From Ramlibacter sp. (GTDB lineage: Bacteria > Pseudomonadota > Gammaproteobacteria > Burkholderiales > Burkholderiaceae_C), in assembly GCA_028292185.1 (NCBI GenBank), contig JAQGMT010000221.1, forward strand, positions 1 through 18,078: a stretch of 18,078 nt of DNA, given 5' to 3'. A model generated the notes under the pieces. The model was not told the DNA's origin, did not search any database, and was given only the letters and a program-made list of their open reading frames with translations. Every line of letters begins with the position of its first letter. The first letter of the stretch is position 1. The translations under genes and the position numbers were made by a program. Below are positions 13,897-18,078 of the stretch, one piece after another.

Positions 13897-13917
13897 GCCG
13901 GAAGCTCGACTTCCGGC
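13897..13917 (+). other. Hairpin immediately upstream of the pyrG start codon
   Basis: GCCGGAAG and CTTCCGGC form a perfect eight-base-pair stem with a five-base loop CTCGA. It ends 6 nt before the ATG at 13924 and so occupies the usual Shine-Dalgarno position. No purine-rich ribosome binding site is present in the predicted leader. A role in translational control is possible but only inferred. Confidence 0.5.
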
Positions 13918-13923
13918 CCTGAC

Positions 13924-15594
13924 ATGACCAAATTTGTCTTCGTCACCGGCGGTGTGGTGTCTTCCCTGGGCAAGGGAATCGCCTCAGCCTCCCTGGCTGC
14001 GATTTTGGAATCGCGGGGCCTCAAAGTCACTCTCATCAAACTGGATCCGTACATCAACGTCGATCCGGGCACGATGTCCCCCTTTCAGCACGGCGAAGTG
14101 TTCGTCACCGACGACGGCGCCGAAACCGACCTCGACCTCGGGCACTACGAGCGCTTCGTGACCACCCGCATGGGCAAGGTCAACAACTTCACCACCGGCA
14201 AGATCTACCAGGCCGTGCTCGAAAAAGAACGGCGCGGGGACTACCTGGGCAAGACGGTGCAGGTGATTCCGCACATCACCAACGAGATCCAGGAATTCAT
14301 CAAGCGCGGCGCGCGTTTCGGCGAGCCCGGCGCGGCCGATGTCGCGATCGTCGAAATCGGCGGAACCGTGGGCGACATCGAGTCGCTGCCTTTCCTCGAA
14401 GCCGCGCGGCAAATGAGCCTGCGCGCGGGAGCCAACAACACGGCGTTCGTGCACCTGACCTACGTGCCGTGGATAGCCGCCGCGGGCGAGCTCAAGACCA
14501 AGCCGACGCAGCACACCGCCAGGGAACTGCGCGCCATCGGTATCAGCGCCGACGCCCTGCTCTGCCGGGCCGACCGAAAGATCCCGAACGACGAACGCGC
14601 CAAGATTTCGCTGTTCACCAACGTGCCCGAGTGGGGCGTGATCAGCATGTGGGACGTGAACACCATCTACAAGGTGCCGCGGATGCTGCACGAGCAGGGC
14701 CTCGACGGGCTCATCTGCGACAAGCTGCGCCTGAACACCCCGCCGGCCAACCTCAAGCGCTGGGACGACCTGGTGTACGAGACCGAACATCCGCAAGGCG
14801 AAGTAAACATCGCGATGGTCGGCAAATATGTGGACCTGTCCGACAGCTACAAGTCGCTCAACGAAGCCCTGAAGCATGCGGGCATGAAGAACCACGTGCG
14901 GGTGAAGGTGGACTACGTCGACTCGGAAACCATCACGCCCGAAAGCATTGCGCAGCTGGCCAAGCACGACGCCGTGCTGGTGCCGGGCGGCTTCGGCAAA
15001 CGCGGCATCGAAGGCAAGATCGCGGCGGCGCGCTTCGCCCGCGAGAACAAGGTGCCTTACCTGGGCATCTGCCTGGGCATGCAGGTCGCAACCATCGAAT
15101 ACGCGCGCGACGTTGCCGGACTGAAGGACGCCAACAGCACAGAGTTCGAACCCGCCACGCCCAATCCGGTGATCGCCCTCATCACCGAATGGAAGGACGC
15201 GGACGGCACCATCAAGACCCGCAATGAGAGCTCCGACCTGGGCGGCACCATGCGCCTCGGCGCGCAGAGTTCCGATGTCGCCAAGGGCACGCTCGCGCAC
15301 CAGATCTACGGTGACGTCGTCACCGAGCGGCATCGGCATCGCTATGAAGCGAACGTCAATTACCTGGACAAGCTGCGCGAGGCGGGCCTGGTGATCTCGG
15401 CCTTGACCCAGCGCGAGCACCTCACCGAAATCGTGGAGCTGCCGCCGAACGTGCATCCGTGGTTCATCGGCGTGCAGTTCCACCCCGAGTTCAAGTCCAC
15501 GCCCTGGGACGGCCACCCGCTGTTCAACTCCTTCATCAAGGCCGCGGTGGACCATCAGGCGGCCGGTAAAACTTCTCTAAAAGCCGTAGCATGA
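13924..15594 (+). CDS. pyrG: CTP synthase
   Basis: A 556-residue enzyme that aminates UTP to CTP with glutamine and ATP, the last step of pyrimidine nucleotide synthesis. The N-terminal synthetase domain begins MTKFVFVTGGVVSSLGKGIA with the P-loop at about 14-21, then KLDPYINVDPGTMSPFQHGE and VEIGGTVGDIES. The C-terminal class I glutamine amidotransferase domain (about 293-545) has nucleophile Cys383 in YLGICLGMQ and the partners His520 and Glu522 in VQFHPEF. The ATG at 13924 is the family start; the much longer open frame upstream is antisense to coaBC and not coding. There is no Shine-Dalgarno; a hairpin sits there instead. The stop overlaps the kdsA ATG by 4 nt. Confidence 0.98.
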   Translation: MTKFVFVTGGVVSSLGKGIASASLAAILESRGLKVTLIKLDPYINVDPGTMSPFQHGEVFVTDDGAETDLDLGHYERFVTTRMGKVNNFTTGKIYQAVLEKERRGDYLGKTVQVIPHITNEIQEFIKRGARFGEPGAADVAIVEIGGTVGDIESLPFLEAARQMSLRAGANNTAFVHLTYVPWIAAAGELKTKPTQHTARELRAIGISADALLCRADRKIPNDERAKISLFTNVPEWGVISMWDVNTIYKVPRMLHEQGLDGLICDKLRLNTPPANLKRWDDLVYETEHPQGEVNIAMVGKYVDLSDSYKSLNEALKHAGMKNHVRVKVDYVDSETITPESIAQLAKHDAVLVPGGFGKRGIEGKIAAARFARENKVPYLGICLGMQVATIEYARDVAGLKDANSTEFEPATPNPVIALITEWKDADGTIKTRNESSDLGGTMRLGAQSSDVAKGTLAHQIYGDVVTERHRHRYEANVNYLDKLREAGLVISALTQREHLTEIVELPPNVHPWFIGVQFHPEFKSTPWDGHPLFNSFIKAAVDHQAAGKTSLKAVA

Positions 15595-16448
15595 ATTTGT
15601 GCGGATTCGAGATCGGCCTCGACCGGCCGTTCTTCCTGATTGCGGGACCGTGCGTTGTCGAATCCGAACAGCTGCAGATGGACACGGCCGGCGTGCTGAA
15701 GGAAATCACTTCAGCGCTGGGAATCCCGTTCATCTTCAAGAGCAGCTACGACAAGGCCAATCGCTCATCGGGCACCAGCTTCCGCGGGCCGGGCATGCAG
15801 CGCGGCCTGGAAATCCTGGCCAAGGTGAAGAAGGACCTCGGCTTGCCCATCCTCACCGACGTGCACAGTGAAGCCGAGATCGCACAGGTGGCCAAGGTGG
15901 TGGACGTGTTGCAGACCCCCGCCTTCCTGTGCCGGCAAACCGATTTCATCCACGCGGTCGCGCAGTCGGGCCGGCCCGTGAACATCAAGAAGGGCCAGTT
16001 CCTCGCACCCGGCGACATGAAGAACGTGATCGACAAGGCGCGGGCCGCGGCCAAGGAAAAAGGCCTGCCCGTGGACAACTTCATGGCCTGCGAGCGCGGG
16101 GCCAGCTTTGGCTACAACAACCTCGTCTCGGACATGCGTTCGCTGGCAATCATGCGAGAGACCGGCGCGCCGGTGGTGTTCGATGCAACGCACTCGGTCC
16201 AGCTGCCCGGCGGCCAAGGCACGACGTCGGGCGGTCAGCGTGAAATGGTCCCGGTGCTGGCCCGCGCGGCGGTGGCCGTCGGCGTGGCCGGCATCTTCAT
16301 GGAAACGCATCCCGATCCGGCCAAGGCCTTGTCCGACGGCCCCAACGCGGTGCCGCTCAAACACATGAAGGCGCTGCTGGAAACCCTGCTGGCGCTGGAC
16401 GCCGTCACCAAGAAAAACGGCTTTCTCGAAAACCACTTCGAAGCCTGA
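15591..16448 (+). CDS. kdsA: 3-deoxy-8-phosphooctulonate (KDO-8-P) synthase, metal-dependent type
   Basis: A 285-residue TIM-barrel enzyme that condenses phosphoenolpyruvate with arabinose-5-phosphate to KDO-8-phosphate for the lipopolysaccharide core. Visible signatures are FLIAGPCVVESEQL, FKSSYDKANRSS, FRGPGMQRGL, FLCRQTDF, KKGQFLAP, ERGASFGYNN, DATHSVQLPGGQG and METHPDPAKALSD. The metal ligands known from the Aquifex enzyme are conserved: Cys21, His201, Glu238 and Asp249. The E. coli enzyme has Asn in place of the Cys and needs no metal, so this one should be metal-dependent. The ATG at 15591 overlaps the pyrG stop (ATGA), implying translational coupling; its own ribosome binding site is weak. 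Confidence 0.97.
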   Translation: MNLCGFEIGLDRPFFLIAGPCVVESEQLQMDTAGVLKEITSALGIPFIFKSSYDKANRSSGTSFRGPGMQRGLEILAKVKKDLGLPILTDVHSEAEIAQVAKVVDVLQTPAFLCRQTDFIHAVAQSGRPVNIKKGQFLAPGDMKNVIDKARAAAKEKGLPVDNFMACERGASFGYNNLVSDMRSLAIMRETGAPVVFDATHSVQLPGGQGTTSGGQREMVPVLARAAVAVGVAGIFMETHPDPAKALSDGPNAVPLKHMKALLETLLALDAVTKKNGFLENHFEA

Positions 16449-16459
16449 AGCAAGCAAGC

Positions 16460-16750
16460 ATGCCAAGCGCCTACATCCTCGCCAACATCACCGTCACCAA
16501 CCCCGAGCAGTACGAGGAGTACAAGAAGCTCTCTTCGGTGGCCATGAAGGCCCACGGCGCGGAAGTCTGCACCCGAGGCGGCAAGGTGGAAGTGCTCGAG
16601 GGCGACTGGAAGCCCGATCGCGTGGTGCTCCTGAAATTCCCGTCGGTCGAAGCCGCCCGCAAATTCAATGACTCCGTCGAGTACGGCGCCGCCCGCAAGT
16701 CGCGACAAGGCGCGGCGGTGATGCGCATGGTGCTCATCGAAGGTGTTTAA
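16460..16750 (+). CDS. DUF1330-family protein
   Basis: A 96-residue protein with the DUF1330 pattern: AYILANITVTNPEQYEEYKK at the start, GGKVEVLEGDWKPDRVVLLKF in the middle and KSRQGAAVMRMVLIEGV at the end. The family is expected to form a small ferredoxin-like dimeric alpha/beta barrel; its biochemical role is not established. No signal peptide or membrane segment. It lies 11 nt after kdsA and 29 nt before eno on the same strand, so it is part of the operon. This placement is known in related betaproteobacteria and helps identify the lineage. The ribosome binding site is weak. Confidence 0.88.
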   Translation: MPSAYILANITVTNPEQYEEYKKLSSVAMKAHGAEVCTRGGKVEVLEGDWKPDRVVLLKFPSVEAARKFNDSVEYGAARKSRQGAAVMRMVLIEGV

Positions 16751-16779
16751 CTGATTTCAATTTTCCAAGAGACACAAGA

Positions 16780-18063
16780 ATGAGCGCAATCGTAGACATC
16801 GTCGGCCGCGAGATCCTGGACTCGCGCGGCAATCCCACCGTCGAATGCGACGTGCTGCTGGAGTCGGGCACCATGGGCCGCGCCGCGGTGCCGTCGGGCG
16901 CGTCCACCGGTTCGCGCGAAGCCATCGAACTGCGTGACGGCGACAAGGCGCGCTACGGCGGCAAGGGTGTGTTGAAGGCGGTGGAGCACATCAACACCGA
17001 GATTTCCGAGTCCGTGCTGGGCCTGGACGCGTCCGAGCAAGCATTTCTGGACAAGACGCTGATCGACCTGGACGGCACCGACAACAAGGCCCGCCTGGGC
17101 GCGAACGCGACGCTCGCCGTTTCCATGGCGGTGGCCCGGGCGGCGGCAGAAGAGTCCGGCCTGCCCTTGTACCGCTATTTCGGCGGCATGGGCGCATCGC
17201 AGTTGCCGGTGCCGATGATGAACGTGGTGAACGGCGGCGCGCATGCCAACAACAACCTCGACCTGCAGGAGCTGATGATCATCCCCGTGGGGGCTCCGAG
17301 CTTTCGCGAAGCGGTGCGCTACGGCGCGGAGGTGTTCCACGCCTTGAAGCAGATCATCCACGACAAGGGGATGAGCGTTGCGGTCGGCGACGAAGGCGGC
17401 TTCGCACCCAACGTGGCGAACCATGAAGCGGCCATCCAGATGATCCTGGAGGCGATCGAACGCGCCGGCTATCGGCCCGGCGAGCAGATCGCGCTCGGGC
17501 TGGACTGCGCGGCCAGCGAGTTCTACAAGGACGGCCGCTACCGCCTTGACGCCGAAGGCCTCACGCTGGACGCCGGTGAGTGGACCAACATCCTGGCGAG
17601 CTGGGTCGACAAGTACCCGATCATCAGCATCGAAGACGGCATGGGCGAGAGCGACTGGGACGGCTGGAAAACCTTGACCGAGCGCCTGGGCGACCGTGTG
17701 CAGCTGGTCGGCGATGACCTGTTCGTCACCAACACAAAGATCCTGAAGGAAGGCATCGAGAAAAAGATCGCCAATTCCATCCTGATCAAGATCAACCAGA
17801 TCGGCACCCTGACCGAAACCTTCGCCGCCATCGAGATGGCCAAGCGCGCCGGCTACACCTCGGTGATCAGCCACCGCTCGGGCGAGACCGAGGACTCCAC
17901 CATCGCCGACATCGCCGTGGGCACCAACGCCGGCCAGATCAAGACCGGCTCGCTTTCGCGCTCGGACCGCATGGCCAAGTACAACCAGCTGCTGCGCATC
18001 GAGGAAGACCTGGGGGACGTCGCGTCCTACCCCGGCAGGGGCGCCTTCTATAACCTGCGCTAA
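16780..18063 (+). CDS. eno: Enolase
   Basis: A 427-residue phosphopyruvate hydratase that interconverts 2-phosphoglycerate and phosphoenolpyruvate in glycolysis. The N-terminal IVDIVGREILDSRGNPTVE and PSGASTGSREA loop are typical. The barrel carries catalytic Glu205 in GDEGGFAPN and Lys337 in ILIKINQIGTLTET, with magnesium ligands Asp242 (ALGLDCA), Glu285 (ISIEDGM) and Asp312 (LVGDDLF). The substrate-binding SHRSGETED is at about 364-372. The length is usual for bacterial enolases and no key residue is missing. The ATG at 16780 fits the family start; only a weak AAGAGA precedes it. Its product phosphoenolpyruvate is a substrate of KdsA from the same operon. Confidence 0.98.
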   Translation: MSAIVDIVGREILDSRGNPTVECDVLLESGTMGRAAVPSGASTGSREAIELRDGDKARYGGKGVLKAVEHINTEISESVLGLDASEQAFLDKTLIDLDGTDNKARLGANATLAVSMAVARAAAEESGLPLYRYFGGMGASQLPVPMMNVVNGGAHANNNLDLQELMIIPVGAPSFREAVRYGAEVFHALKQIIHDKGMSVAVGDEGGFAPNVANHEAAIQMILEAIERAGYRPGEQIALGLDCAASEFYKDGRYRLDAEGLTLDAGEWTNILASWVDKYPIISIEDGMGESDWDGWKTLTERLGDRVQLVGDDLFVTNTKILKEGIEKKIANSILIKINQIGTLTETFAAIEMAKRAGYTSVISHRSGETEDSTIADIAVGTNAGQIKTGSLSRSDRMAKYNQLLRIEEDLGDVASYPGRGAFYNLR

Positions 18064-18066
18064 GTC

Positions 18067-18078
18067 ATGTTGGCCCCC
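18067..18078 (+). CDS. Possible start of the next gene (partial, four codons)
   Basis: An ATG lies 3 nt after the eno stop and opens MLAP before the window ends. In many proteobacteria eno is followed by the cell-division gene ftsB, which would be the natural candidate. Four residues cannot prove it, and there is no ribosome binding site other than possible coupling. Confidence 0.25.

Noticed and set aside
12544..13923. N-terminal extension of the pyrG frame back to 12544
   Set aside because: This stretch is antisense to coaBC. The CTP synthase family begins at MTKFVFVTGG, and a TATAAT and hairpin lie just upstream of that ATG.
13984..15555. 523-codon open frame on the minus strand opposite pyrG
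   Set aside because: It is the antisense shadow of a full-length CTP synthase. High GC content removes stop codons, and its translation shows no recognisable domain and is rich in Val, His, Gly and Arg as expected from reverse-complement GC-rich codons.
16747..17874. 375-codon open frame on the minus strand opposite eno
   Set aside because: Antisense shadow of enolase with no motif, signal or ribosome binding site of its own.

Overview
The window is GC-rich, gene-dense chromosomal DNA from a betaproteobacterium. It is most likely a Burkholderiales member of the Comamonadaceae type (Variovorax/Ramlibacter-like). This rests on the gene order pyrG-kdsA-DUF1330-eno, on the coaBC-dut pair, on glycine-zipper lipoproteins and on overall protein character. 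It is an inference without any database search. No rRNA, tRNA, CRISPR array, insertion sequence or phage gene is visible.

Positions 1-6270 hold a minus-strand signalling cluster. From promoter to end it reads: a Ser/Thr kinase with a degenerate nucleotide-cyclase-like N-terminal domain, a second Ser/Thr kinase, a two-part PilG-like response regulator, a CheY, a CheA histidine kinase, and the start of a CheW that leaves the window. The first five genes overlap or lie within 5 nt of each other, so they look like one transcript that joins eukaryotic-type kinases to a chemosensory His-Asp relay. A well-formed sigma70 promoter sits in front, overlapped by a strong dyad. A perfect bidirectional terminator separates it from the next gene.

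Positions 6365-8981 hold a small Ala/Pro-rich lipoprotein, an unassigned 171-residue protein coupled to roxA (ribosomal protein L16 arginine hydroxylase), and a divergent slyD-type FKBP prolyl isomerase only 22 bp from roxA. Positions 9045-10112 hold two tandem paralogous glycine-zipper lipoproteins. Positions 10280-11902 encode a transmembrane methyl-accepting chemotaxis protein, a plausible input for the che cluster.

Positions 12142-18063 are housekeeping. coaBC and dut lie on the minus strand, divergent from the plus-strand operon pyrG-kdsA-DUF1330-eno (CTP synthase, KDO-8-phosphate synthase of the metal-dependent type, a small unknown, enolase). Another reading frame may begin at the right edge.

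The most unusual part is the kinase/chemosensory operon. The smaller regulatory observations (shared upstream motif, operator-like dyad, CTGTAG repeats, a hairpin in place of a ribosome binding site at pyrG) are pattern-based and untested.
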